From the NCBI GenBank assembly GCA_023055505.1, contig JALIRH010000030.1, positions 5,824,001 to 5,888,000 of the forward strand: DNA of 64,000 nt. The letters are read 5' to 3'. How positions within the stretch are numbered: position 1 is the first letter of the stretch; each line of letters begins with the position of its first letter. A program made the translations under genes and the position numbers. Shown in pieces: positions 38,901-52,279 of this stretch. Source of the DNA: Callipepla californica brunnescens (Eukaryota > Chordata > Aves > Galliformes > Odontophoridae). The notes beneath the pieces are model-generated. The model did no database searches. It was given only the letters and a program-made list of their open reading frames with translations, and was not told the DNA's origin.

Positions 38901-39445
38901 CAGTACTCGGCCGCACCTCGAGTACTGTGTTCAGTTTTGGACCCCTCACTACAAGAAAGACATCGAGGCCCTGAAGTGTGTTCAGAGAAGGGCAACAAAA
39001 CTGGTGAGGGGTCTGGAGCACAGGTCTTACGAGGAGCGGCTGAGGGAGCTGGGATTGTTTAGTTTGGGGAAAAGGAGGCTCAGAGGAGACCTCATCGCAC
39101 TCTACCACTTCCTGAAGGGAGGCTGTGGTAAGGAGGGGGTCAGCCTCTTCTCCCAGGTAACTAATGACAGGACGAGAGGGAATGGCCACAAGTTGTGCCG
39201 GGGAAGATTTAGATTAGACTTGAGGAAAAATTTTTTCTCTGAGAGAGTGGTCCGGCACTGGAATGGCCTGCCTAGGGAGGTGGTTGAGGCACCGTCCCTA
39301 GCGCTGTTCAAGAAGCGTTTAGATGAGGTGCTGACGGATTTGATTTAGTAGCTTTGTGGGTAGGGATGGTGGTGTGAGGATGGTTGGACTAGATGATCTT
39401 GTAGGTCCTTTCCAACCTAATGTATCTATGAATCTATGAATCTAT
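38901..39445 (+). mobile_element. CR1 3' end inserted in provirus B RT
   Basis: A 545-bp 5'-truncated CR1 coding the ORF2 C-terminus ([19 protein letters not shown], then [18 protein letters not shown]) and a 3' UTR with GGACTAGATGATCTTGTAGG. It ends in repeats of AATCTATG. A 4-bp GAGA duplication flanks it (38897-38900 and 39446-39449). The uninserted site is preserved at 63675-63700. It is clearly younger than the duplications. Confidence 0.9.
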
Positions 39446-40447
39446 GAGAGCAGATTATCTAAATTCTCCTATGAGCTGGCTTTGCTATCAAGCAAAGCAA
39501 AGTGAAAGGGCCTGCACAAGAAATCCAGTTCCTAGGTAGAAAGTGTCAAGATGGACGTCATCACATCCCAGGAGATGTGGTCGACAAAATCACCAGTATG
39601 TCTCCACCCGCTAAGAAGAAAGAGACGCAGTCTTTTCTGGGTGTAGTGGGCTTTTGGAGACTGCATGTTCCAAACTACAGCCTCATTGTGAGCCCCACTT
39701 TATCAGGTGATGCGGAAGAAGTATGATTTTGTGTGGGGTCCTGAACAGCAGAAGGCCTTTGAGCAAATTAAGCAGGAGATGGCCTGTGCTGTGGCCCTGG
39801 GGCCAGTACGGATGGGACAGGATGTAAAGAACATCCTCTACACTGCTGCTGGAGAGAAAGGTCCCACTTGGAGTCTGTGGCAAAGAGCCTCTGGGGAGAC
39901 CCGAGGCCGACCCCTGGGATTTTGGAGCAGAGCGTACAGGGGTTCGGAGGAGTGCTAAACTCCAACTGAGAAGGAGATTTTGGCAGCATACGAGGGAGTT
40001 CGGGCTGCTTTTGAAGTAATTGGTACTGAGACACCGCTCCTCCTGGCACCTCGATTGCCAGTGCTGAATTGTATGTTCATAGGAAAGGTTCCCTCCACCC
40101 ATCATGCTACCGATGCCTCTTGGAGTAAGTGGATTGTGCTGATTACACATTGAGCTCAGATGGAGAACCTCAGCCAGACCAGAATCCTAGAAGTGATCAT
40201 GGACTGGCCTGAAAGCAAGAAATTTGGAACCAGTTAGTAAAGGGTTAAAAGTCACGTAGTTGCTCATGTGGCCAAGAGTCGAGCTGCTGAAAATAGAAAA
40301 ATAACCATCACGTAGATCGAGCTGCCAAAATTGATGTGGCTCAAATAGACGTGGATTGGCAGAGCAAAGGAGAGTTAGTTTTACCTCAGTGGGCCTATGA
40401 TTCCTCATGCCGTCAAGGAAGGAATGTGACCTATAAGTGGGCTAGAG
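39446..40447 (+). pseudogene. pol: Provirus B pol, 3' part (RT end, RNase H and integrase scraps)
   Basis: RT thumb sequence with FLGVVGFWRLHVPNYS near 39640 carries the same extra base near 39690 as copies A and C. RNase H remnants follow (TWSLWQRASGETRGRPLGF near 39865). Near 40225 about 1.1 kb is deleted relative to provirus A. The last piece encodes the integrase start, where both zinc-binding His are lost. Similarity ends near 40447. Confidence 0.75.
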
Positions 40448-40709
40448 TATGAGGGATGACTATGAGTATACATACAAAGGATTCAGTAAGCAGATCACTG
40501 TAGCTATGAGGAAACTCAGAGACAAGTGCAGGTCTCAGTCACTGAATCCAGAAGTCAGAAAGATTGCTGTGCTTCAAAAAATGGATAACACAACTGTGCG
40601 CAAGACAGAGGTGCAGAAGTCTTTCCTCTTTTCAAAGGTAGTAGGAACTTACATGAAGTTTCCTTCACTACACATCTCCACTCTTTTGCGTAGGAAGAGA
40701 TAATGATCC
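40448..40709. other. Unassigned unique sequence
   Basis: An 84-codon ORF (40449-40703) is open but has no recognisable domain and no copy elsewhere in the window. No other feature is seen. Confidence 0.4.
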
Positions 40710-41579
40710 TGTCATGCTCCAATATAAAGGAGGGAGACAAGGTTCTTTGATTATGTGTATACCCGATGGCGAGATTAAGACACAACGGGTCACATGTTAG
40801 CCCAATCAGTTTATTACAATTACTGGTTGCTTAGGGATATGGAGAAGGGAAGGTGAGCGATAGAAAAGGGATAAAAAGCAAGGAGTCTTGATAGAAAGCA
40901 AGTGAGATAGAATCACCACCGTGTGCCCAACAAGGTTCATAGTCTCAGGAACTCTTCTGGTCACCACGGGGGATGGGAGATGGCAGCAAGCAGGCCTCAG
41001 GGGCCGTCTCTGGGAGTTCTCCTCAAAGATTTATCTTTGGGAGTTCTTCTCCAGGAATTCTTCTCCTCAAACCCTTGGTTCAGTGAAGGCATTTTATCCC
41101 CATTTCTCAGGAGTTTTTTCCTTTTCTCTTGGTTTGTGTGACATGTCTGGCCTAACAGATAAGCCAGCAGCGGATGTTTCCTTCATTGCCATGCAGGAGC
41201 ATTGTTGTCTTTTTGTGGTGGTCAGCTTCTCCAACCGGTACCCCCCAGAAAAGACAATGTGCCCCTATTTCTGCTTATCTTTACAAGCATAAACAGAGAC
41301 AATGAGGCACCAGAACACCCATCTGGATAACCAGCAGTTATCAGTCAGAGCCTTGTCACCAGAAAAGGCCTTACGAAGCCAGCTTTGAGACAAAAGAAAG
41401 GAAAACACTTTCTGTCTTTCACAGATCCTGATGATGCTGAGGCAAGTGAAGTTCCTTGGAGGCATCTAAACCAACTCAAGGTTGCTAAAAATATGTTGCC
41501 ACTCTGCCATTAGCTCCTTGTGAGCAGACTCAGTCTATTGCATATATATGAGATGAATCCCATCCTTCCATGTCCAACA
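40710..41579 (-). mobile_element. Probable solo LTR of a third ERV family
   Basis: Read on the minus strand, it begins TGTTGGACATGG and ends GGAGCATGACA, has a GGATAAAATGC TATA-like box near 41100, a poly(A) signal (GTAATAAACTG, near 40815) and a GT-rich stretch downstream. This U3-R-U5 order fits an LTR of about 870 bp. No target-site duplication is evident and no internal region is attached. Confidence 0.55.
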
Positions 41580-41930
41580 ATGCCACCTCGAATTAATCAC
41601 TACAATGGAAGAAGGAAGGGTTTGTGAGACATGCAGGAGTGCAGGGCCAGTGCAAGGCCATCCTGCTGAATGAAATACATCAAGAGCTTTCAGAGCCACC
41701 TCCACATTTGATTTTGCCTCTGTCTAATGCATGCAATTTCCTGCTTCACCAGCCCTCACAAACAAACACCTCACTTCGTGCCCTCTATGATCTCTTCAGT
41801 GACGGCTCTTGGCAGGGCCCGCTAACACCCTCACATACTTGGGCTGTGCTTCTGACTTCGGGTTTTTAAAGGCTTGCTCAAATGTTCAGGATCTGCAGTT
41901 CAGGAACGTGGCCGTTCAGTTTCACCTATC
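41580..41930. other. Unassigned unique sequence
   Basis: No conserved frame or repeat recognised. Confidence 0.4.
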
Positions 41931-42360
41931 ACCAGTAGTTCTCACTAAACCATGTCCCTCAGGACAGCATCTAAATGTTCCTTGAACACCTCCAGGGTCA
42001 GCGACTCCTCCACCTCCCCGGGCAGCCCATTCCAGTGCCTGAGCACTCTTTTGGAGAACCGTTTCCTATGTCTGGTCTGAGTCGCCCCTGGTGTAATTTG
42101 AAGCCATTCCCTTTCATCCTATCACTAGTTACATGACAGAAGGCCGAACCCCAGCTCACTACAACCTCCCTTCAGGTAGTTGTAGAGAGCAATAAGGTCT
42201 CCCCTGAGCCTCCTCTTCTCCAGACTTAACAATCCCAGCTCCCTCAACTACTCCTCGTAAGGCCTGTGCTCAAGACCCCTCACCAGCTCTGTTGCCCTTG
42301 ACATTCCAGCGCCTTGATGTCTTTCTTGCAGTGAAGGGCCCAATGTTGAACACACTCATA
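41931..42360 (-). mobile_element. CR1 3' fragment, minus strand
   Basis: The minus strand encodes the CR1 ORF2 C-terminus: KKTQAL-type motifs, LRELGLL near 42240, [13 protein letters not shown] near 42190 and a weaker N-G-L-P-x-E-V block near 42010. Its 5' end is truncated near 42360. It has no counterpart in the A or C interval. Confidence 0.8.
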
Positions 42361-43479
42361 CTTGCTTTCCCCCATGAAACTGTATGTGGGAGATTTTTTC
42401 TGGAAAAGTTCTCACCAGAAATTTGTTTTTTATCTTCTGTTTGTTTTTTTCACTGGATAAGTTTTACAGAGACACCAAGACACTGTTTTTTCCTGGTGTT
42501 CCAGACCTGTCTAAACAGAATTCAGAAGTTGGGTGCAGTTCACTAATGAAGTCCCTCTTCTGTAATGTTTGCTCTCTTTTTGTACCTTCCTGTTAAATTC
42601 AGAATTTGTTATAAGGTTGTTAACTTTGAAGATGAGTGTGCTGCTGGGCATTCAACCTGCAAATGCTCCTCCAGGGACTTCAAAATGTTCTGTCAGCACT
42701 CTTACACAGCTGAACCTCGGGGTGTTGAGTATGGCATGACACTTCATGAACAGTTTGATTGATATACAGAAGAATGATAGAGGTGTGTTGTACCCTTATT
42801 TCTCCCAAGGAATGACTTTTGGTGTGTCTGAGGTAATTGTAGCTTTTATATGACTTCTGTCACTACAATTATGATGAATGATGGAAAAAATATGTATCTA
42901 TATTTTTACTTGATTGTATGCAGGAAATTGAAACCCTTCTCTAGGATAACTGATCAGACAATAAAGAATTTAAAGTTTTACTTATCTTCATAACCAAAAG
43001 TCTTCTCGGTGATCTCATCTGACATTGGGCACCTACTGTGTGCTTGCCCAAATATCTTTTCTCGTCAACAGAGAGAAATCATTTATCTACGCTCAGTTGC
43101 CTTGGCCTGCTTTGTCTGTCAACAGTGTCTTGCTACAGGTGGGCTCCCATACGTCCTGGGTCATAGTGCCCAATCCCACACAGGGGCATGAGATACACCA
43201 GAGCATAGTGAAGGCAGCAGCCACCTCTTTGTTGGTAACTGAATCAACTCCTGGGTCAAGATGATAGGCAATAATCAAAACAGATGTAGAAGAAAATCTC
43301 CGTGTAAAAGTTTTGTAATAAATAACTCTTCCTTTATGGCAGTTTTGGAGGTTGTCTCTGAGTCCTCATGATTAATTTTCCACTAGACATATTCACATAG
43401 CCGCAAAATAATGACATTTACGTTTGGTATAAATGCGGATTTTCACAACCATATTAAATATATTTGTATATGTTACAGT
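42361..43479. other. Unassigned AT-rich unique sequence
   Basis: About 1.1 kb with only short ORFs (at most 84 codons). No domain, RNA gene or repeat recognised. Confidence 0.4.
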
Positions 43480-43650
43480 TGGAAGTGAGTCTCAGAGATC
43501 ATCTAGACCAACATCCTGACTATTTCAGGACTAACCAAAAGTTAAAGGACATTATGTACGGCAATATCCAAATGTCTCTTAAACTCCAGATGTCATGGCA
43601 CAGCAGCCTCTCAAGGAAGAATTTCCAGTATCTACATTATAGCAGTGTGT
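43480..43650 (-). mobile_element. Old CR1 3' UTR fragment, minus strand
   Basis: GTTGGAAGTGAGTCTCAGAG and GATCATCTAGACCAAC match the antisense of the conserved CR1 3' end. It is heavily diverged. Confidence 0.5.
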
Positions 43651-43659
43651 TGGAAGATG

Positions 43660-44436
43660 AAAGAGAAGTGCTGGGGGAACAGGCAGAAGTGACTACCAAA
43701 CCACGCTCTCTCATCTTTGAAAGATCTTGGAGAATGGGAGAGGTGCTTGAAGACTGGAGGATAGCCAGTGTAACACCAGTCTTCAAAATGGGAGAAGCCA
43801 TGAAAATACACGATGATCAGCCTCGCCTCCGTCCCTGGAAAGGTGACGGAACAACCTGTTCTGGATGCCGTCTCCAAGCAATTGGAAGAGAAGAAGATCA
43901 TTGGGAGTGGTCAGCACGGCATCCCCAAGGGGAAATCATGCTTGACCATCGTGGTGAACTTCTACCTAGTTATCAGTGGCTGGGCATATGAGTAGAGATT
44001 GGTGGATGTTGTGCTCCTGGACTTCAGAAAGGCTTTTGACACTGTCTCCCACAGCATCCTTGTAATGAGGCCCCAGGAAGCATGGGATAGTTGAATGGAG
44101 AGTGAGGTGGATTGAGAACTGGCTGAGTGGCAGAGCTCAGACGGTTGTCATCAGCGGGGCAGAGTCTAGTTGGAGGCGTGTAGCTGGTGGTGTTCCTTAG
44201 AGGTTGGTGCTGCGTCTGCTCTTCTTCAGCATCTTCATCAGTGACCTGCATATAGGCACAGAGGGCACCGTCAGAAAGTACAAAGCTGGGAGGAGTGGCT
44301 GCCATAGCAGAAAGCTGTGCCACCATTCTGTAAGGCTTGGACAGAGTGTGGAGTTGGGCAGAGTGGAACGTGGTGAGGTTCAACAAGAGCAAGTGTAGAG
44401 TCCTGCACCTGGGAAGAAATAATGGCACAAAACGAT
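43660..44436 (+). mobile_element. CR1 fragment, second subfamily, E flank
   Basis: Matches 18265-19040, with EDWRIASVTPVFKMG near 43755, FFSIFISDLHIGTEGT near 44225 and the same stops. It marks the shared outer end of the D and E units. Confidence 0.75.
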
Positions 44437-46137
44437 GAAAACACAAAATGGTCAGAACACTTCTTGGGAAATCCTGAAAGGATTGGGGAAACACATGAGC
44501 AATGCTGTAGGCCAGGAATTAATTGAATGCAGCTGAAATGTAAATCATCCCACCTCTTGCCTCAGCAACTGTTTCCTGTTGCTGGGGATTCTTAAGCCTC
44601 CCAGCTGCTTGCCTCTTCCACAGGCATTTCCCTTGCTGCTTTGTGTTTCAATAACCCCCAGGGCTCTGCTTTATATCTCTACACCACACCAGGCCTCTGC
44701 TCCCTGAGATGGAGGAAGCAGCGCTTTGCAGTACTGCAAGAATCATCTCCATGCAGCTTGCTGTGGGGGAACTCAGGGTTCCCACTGAGAAACTCACAGC
44801 TCCTGAGGACATGGGCAGGCTCCTGCTGGCTTCACCAGCTCACCAAAGTCAACCTCCGCTTCCTGCAAACTGACCTGAGGAGCTTGAGCTGAGCCAGGCA
44901 TATGTGGTGGCCGTTCTTCAGGAGGTCTTGTGGACACTTCCCCAAGGTCACAGCAAAGACCTTCAAGCTCAGAAAAGAGGCAAGCATGCACTGGAGAGCA
45001 CTCTGAAACCTCTGTGCTGCAGGGATAAGCTGCTTGTGCACCCTGTGGCTTTGCACTGCCTTCTGCTCCCACCACCTCCTGAGACATGGGATGCTGCACT
45101 TAGGAGAAACAAGCTCAGTTTTTTGTCGATCTAGTGGAGCCAAGCAAAGCTTGGTGTCTCACAGCTGCTTTAAGCTCCTGATTAAACCTTTTGGGAAGAG
45201 GAGTAGAAGCAATGTGCAGCACTGTGAGAAAGGATGACATTGCTTGTGTGAAAGAAATGCCTCCCTGTGATGAAAGCAGTGGACTGGAGTCAGCAACAAA
45301 ATCAAACTTCCTTGTACCATTCCTTAATCCACATGCAGTCTTTTATTTTCAGAACTATAAGCAAGATTACTGTGACAAAAGCTCCAGAACAACTCTCCTA
45401 CTTTATTCACCCCATTCCCCATCAACTACAGCTTATTTTCAGAAGAATTCCATGAGCCACGTTACTGCTTTCCTGACCCTTGTATTTCATTCCTCAGTGC
45501 GCTCAGAAACTTCTGAAAGTAGAACATGCACACAGACACACAGAACATCCATACACAGCTGATTTTCCGTAGGAGATGGCATCAAAATTCTGCTTGCAGG
45601 AAGAGCAGAGGAGAAAAGCAGACATGGTGAGAGAATATCTTTTGTTGGCAAGGAAAGGCCATCTGAAACTCCTGGGATAATTCCTTTTGCACAAAGTTCC
45701 AGCAAAGCCATCTCCTTTGCAAACTCCTCCTGTGGGGGGAGCATCATCTGGGTCTCCATCATGCTGAGGTCTCCAGCATTCTCAAGGTCTTTGCGCTGGG
45801 GGTTTTCCCAGGAGAAATGAGAAGTCAGCCCTGAGAGAAATTCTTCCTGCAGGACAGATGCTTGAAAGGGCAGTGCTGGCATTTCTGTGATCCCTGCCCT
45901 GAGTCGATCCCTTTCTACTCAATCAGGTTGGAGCAGTGGTTGGAGCTTATCCCGCACTTGGGACAAGGGAACTGTGTGGTTCATCACCACACACAGCCAC
46001 AGTGGGTAACCAGGCTGTGGCTCTGGTTGAAGCTATTCCATGTCTGGGGCATTGCAGGCTCTGTCTGCAGTGTGCATGTGCTGGTAGGAAACGTGGCTGG
46101 AACTCCTTCTGAGGGTTCTCATATTCTGAAGGTGCTT
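44437..46137 (-). other. 3' flank of zinc-finger unit E
   Basis: Close copy of 19041-20742 and the inverse of the B flank. A minus-strand poly(A) signal lies near 45342-45347. No gene is supported. Confidence 0.55.
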
Positions 46138-47982
<1,845 letters not shown>

Positions 47983-49670
47983 TGCTGCTCTCCTGCAGGC
48001 TGGGATGATCACGGGTAGAAGGCAGAAGTTAAATGGGAGCCTGCAAGGACAAGGGAAATGTCAGCGGAGCTGTGACTGAATGCAGCAGTCCCTGTCCAAC
48101 CCCTGCCCACACCAAACCATCTGCACGGAGCTGCCTGGGGGGTGGCACACCATACCCTGCACAGAAAGGCAATGAGCAACAGCACTCATAGCACTCTGGC
48201 TAAATGACAATAATCATCACAAAGCTATCACAGTCTGGGGGGCTGAAAGAACACACAGCTGAGAGTTGAACAGCAGGGGACTAAAGAGAAAGCATGACAA
48301 GGAGACAGTCATCCCAAAACAGAGAGCAGGTCGAGGTCACACCTTAGCAGAGATTCTTCACCCCCTTTTGTCCAGACACCTTGCAGATACTGATCTGCTG
48401 TAAGAGACTCATGCTTAGTTTGGAGCTTTGTGACCTTCCCTAAGGCTACATCTGAGACTGTGATCATATGCTTCTTTACACACAAAGCCGTGAACAAGTC
48501 TGACAATAGAAGTGGATCCAGGTCCATAAAGGCTCCTTCTTTCTGTGTGTTCAGGAGTTGAGACAGAAAATGGGACCACTCTGAGACTCACGAATCAGTG
48601 GGAGGGTCTCCGGTAGTTGTGTGTGTAATCCAATCTTGTTAACGCGCTGTTAATGCACTACAGCGTATCTGTTGTATATCAATGTATATAGTCCTGCTGT
48701 TCTGCCGATTCAAATCGCATACTGAGTTTGGATCCATCTGTGACAAATTGTCAAAGTCACGAGGGGCCACACAAGGAAGTAAGGGGAGAGGTGTTACATG
48801 CAAAATGCCAGGTTTGGAAGCTGCATATGAGGGAAAGGAGAACAGAAATAGACAGGAACAGGGAACAGAAGCTAAATTTGCAATCAAATCTCTGAAAGTG
48901 GATTAATAAATCTTGGTCAAATTATATAAATAAAGAAATAAGCATTAGCCGTGGGCATTCCCAGAGACACTGTTCATCATCAGCCCCCTGCTGTTACCTT
49001 CCATCAGAATGTAGCATTCCAGAAAGAAAATAAAATCATGGGAAACATTTCAGCTCCTGTACTGTCAAGATCATTATGGAAAGGAAAACGGCTTCCCAGT
49101 TCCCACGTCTACCTCCTGAGGAATGGTAAGGCCTGAAGTCAGAACAAAGAGTGCCCAGAGGACATCAGCCCCACCACTCCCAGGAAAAAGCTGATCCGTG
49201 AATGAATAATGCCGGCCCGTCTGTGTACATTAATTCCAACTGGTCCTTAGGGTATCTGGCAAAGTCTTTGTCACAAATACCGCAGCACAAATGTCAGTGC
49301 TAGCCCAGCTCAGATCTTGGAAGCTGAGCGTGCAGTTCAGGCAGCAAAGAGTGGAGATTTCGAGCAGTAATGGTACATCTCATTGTGTGCCAGACTGCAA
49401 AAGCCCATGTCTGTCTGGGTCCTTGGTGAGAATCTTCTGTCAGAAGCTCACTCTGCACTTAGAAATTGACAGGAAACATTGTACCCACCCCCTGGAGAAA
49501 CAGGGAGGCTGCAGAGCATGTGCTTGGTGCATCTGCTGTCCTCCCTGAAACAAAACAGACTGAAGTAGAGCAATCTGCCATGGCGGGCAGCACATGGAGC
49601 CAGGACCAGGGTCCCACCCGGTGCTGCTGGCAGCGTGTGCTCCTCTGCACGAACCACGAAGGGCACCTAC
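47983..49670 (-). other. Intron 1 and upstream flank of unit E
   Basis: Related to the same part of B, C and D. It includes the 72-codon ORF at 48309-48527. Between about 49040 and 49590 it differs from the other units, as if replaced or inserted. No gene is supported. Confidence 0.45.
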
Positions 49671-49960
49671 CTTGGGTGCAGAGCAGGCTGCTCCCAGCTC
49701 TGTTGCAGGCAACCGGGCTCCTTGGAGTCGCGCAGAGCACAGGATGCCGAGTGCCCTCAGCGCGGAGCTGGCCGCAGGACGGCCTTGGTGCACCTCCTGC
49801 CACCGCGGTGCTGCCCGGATGGCTTCCAGCCAGGCTCTGGCTGCTTCAGCACAGGCTCAGGTGCCACAGCGAGCACGCCCCGAGCCGGCTGCCAGGCCTC
49901 GGGCACTTTCACTGCTCATTCTCAGCTCACATCTGCTCCCGGGGGACAAGAGGAGGGGAG
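49671..49960 (-). promoter_or_regulatory. Candidate promoter and first exon of unit E
   Basis: CpG-rich block ending on the minus strand at CCAAG|GTAGGT (last exon base 49671), as in D, B and C. On the gene side of the donor, similarity is lost after about 90 bp. Confidence 0.5.
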
Positions 49961-51478
49961 GGAGGGAGGGGAGAGGGAAGAAGGGTGGGGGCTGAGTTTT
50001 GTTATGCTAATGAAGCATTGCTTTCTGCGGTGTCATTGCTTCCTTTGCTGGGGATATTTGCACATCCATGTGCTCAGGCATCACTGTATTCCAGGCCTTG
50101 CTTTACTTTTACTCCTCTCAGCCATCAGCATGTGTCAGCATGAAGCAGTCACCGGCTGCCCTGCTCTAGAGGACAGCATCTCCCTGCAGCTGAGAGAGTT
50201 CTTGTCCTAACCACTTCTCCTGGTTTCTCTGTTAGGTCTTCTTTTGAAGGCGTGAGCATGCTTAAGCACACTGCTGTTAGACGGCCTGCTCTGATGTTCA
50301 CTGGTGTATATCTACAGAATTTAGGGCCACCCAGAAGGAACTGCTCTCAGGGTACTTGGGAGTTTATATACAGGTGATATTGGTTGGTTTCGTTAGCAAT
50401 AGGGATAAATACATTAGTTTAAGAACTTATATATTAGTTTAGCAAAAAGAACGCATATGTGCTACTTCTAAAGCTTTCCATTTCAGCTTTTGTGGGTAAG
50501 CATTCCCAGTAATTCTGCACTGGGAACGTAACTGAATTTTATTGTCTGCCTCAATGGTTTTGCCTCACAAGAAGCACTGGAGTCACAATAGAATACTTTT
50601 TTGCCTCAAAACATGCCACCACATTTAGCTCAGGTTCCACATACACTGTTTTTAAAAGTGGTGCACTGTGGTCTCATAATCAATGGGAATCTTCTAAAGT
50701 GGATGCAAGTGATTCAGAGGTTTCAGGGATGAAGCTGATGGTGGAAAAAGGGAAGAAGTCGGTGGGCACTAGACCATGAATACCACTGAGAATGCCCAAA
50801 GGGACATTAGCACATACCTGTGAGACCTTGAAAAAGAAGGGCTATGTATGCCAGCGTACAGCAGATGTATGTCTGAACGGTTCAAATGCAGAACCTGAAC
50901 TCTGAGAGGGTGTGCTTGCTTGTCAAGACGCCCAGTGCGCACCGTGAGGAATAAAGGGATGCTGCTTTCTAACATCACACTGAGTGATTCTCAGGGAGCT
51001 CCCCCCAATCCAGGCTCCATCGGGACCAGCTGCATGTTCCCTGCATTGCAGCAATGCATTCCTTTTTACTGCCCCTGCGAAAGCGTGACAGAAGCTTGTC
51101 ACGTACGGAGAGTAAGGGTGAGGGGATCCCCGAGTAGTTCCCCACATGCAGTTATGGAGATGACCCATGTGTGCAACGGGTTCTTTTTCCAAAAAATAAC
51201 ACGGTGAGGGAGTTCTAGAGAGAAGACCACCAAGAGAAATGGGGTTTGAGGAATACTTGAGAGATGCAGGACCCCCCAGGCTCCACATTTTCCTGAAAGT
51301 AAGGTGGTGAGGGTGTGCTCGAGAGATTCCAGACCCAAAAGAGAAACTGAAGAGCTAGGGTTATTGGGAACTGTGCTGTGTTATGGTTGCCAGCATTGTG
51401 ATGTTGTCTGTGAACATGGCTGTGAGTAGTACTGTGAGGGTGCCAAGCGTGTCATTTTTTTTCCTCTCTCTGTGGTGT
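49961..51478. other. Left arm of the E/C inverted repeat, intergenic
   Basis: Close copy of 24561-26070. No gene is supported. ORF 50920-51207 recurs in D but is not coding-like. Confidence 0.5.
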
Positions 51479-51905
51479 GTCACCCCCTCCCTCCCTGGGT
51501 GGTTCTTATTTTTTCATCATCCCTCTTTCAGTTCCCTGCACTGTGATCAACACCAATTATTTCCTGTCTCTACTCCTTGTCCTTTCTTGCCTTTGCTTTC
51601 TCCATTTCCTCTCCGTTCCCTCCTGTGCCTTCCTTGGCCTTTGCCTTTCCCAAGCCTCACTCTCCTTATTTATTTTTCCAAAAATAGCTCAGCACTCTCT
51701 GGTCTTCCACACACCTGTCCTGTCTACGAAAGACCCCATTTCTACAATTTTATTTTTCCCTCTAATTACTCCAACCAGTCTCGACTAATTAAGGACTCTG
51801 GTGCCCCTGGTAAATACAAAACAAAAATTTCAGTCTTCTCTCCAGCTCCAGAGGCTTCCAATGCTAACACCGGGATATTAGGTTTCTTAGACCACTGCAG
51901 ATAAG
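51479..51905 (-). mobile_element. Reversed spacer with old retroviral fragment, E/C palindrome
   Basis: Inverse of 26650-27075. The minus strand carries the same protease-end-like frame near 51780-51860. The pyrimidine-rich plus strand corresponds to the purine-rich tract near 27000. Confidence 0.4.
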
Positions 51906-51959
51906 GACATTCTTGCTTGAATTAATGCTTGTGCTTCATTAGCATAACAAAACTCAGTC

Positions 51960-52279
51960 GCCACCCTTCATTAATTGTGCCCTCCCTCCCTCCCCTCCTC
52001 CTGTCCCCCGGGAGCAGATGTGAGCTGAGAATGAGCAGTGAAAGTGCCCGAGGCCTGGCAGCCGGCTCGGGGCGTGCTTGCTGTGGCACCTGAGCCTGTG
52101 CTGAAGCAGCCAGAGCCTGGCTGGAAGCCATCCGGGCAGCACCGCGGTGGCAGGAGGTGCACCAAGGCCGTCCTGCGGCCAGCTCCGGGCTGAGGGCACT
52201 CGGCATCCTGTGCTCTGCGCGACTCCAAGGAGCCCGGTTGCCTGCAACAGAGCTGGGAGCAGCCTGCTCTGCACCCAAG
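51960..52279 (+). promoter_or_regulatory. Candidate promoter and first exon of unit C
   Basis: CpG-rich block ending at CCAAG|GTAGGT (last exon base 52279). Beyond the donor about 0.1 kb present in B is deleted here. Confidence 0.5.

Noticed and set aside
38056..39348. Single long gene of 430 codons
   Set aside because: It is a chance in-frame join of proviral RT and a CR1 insertion flanked by a 4-bp duplication.
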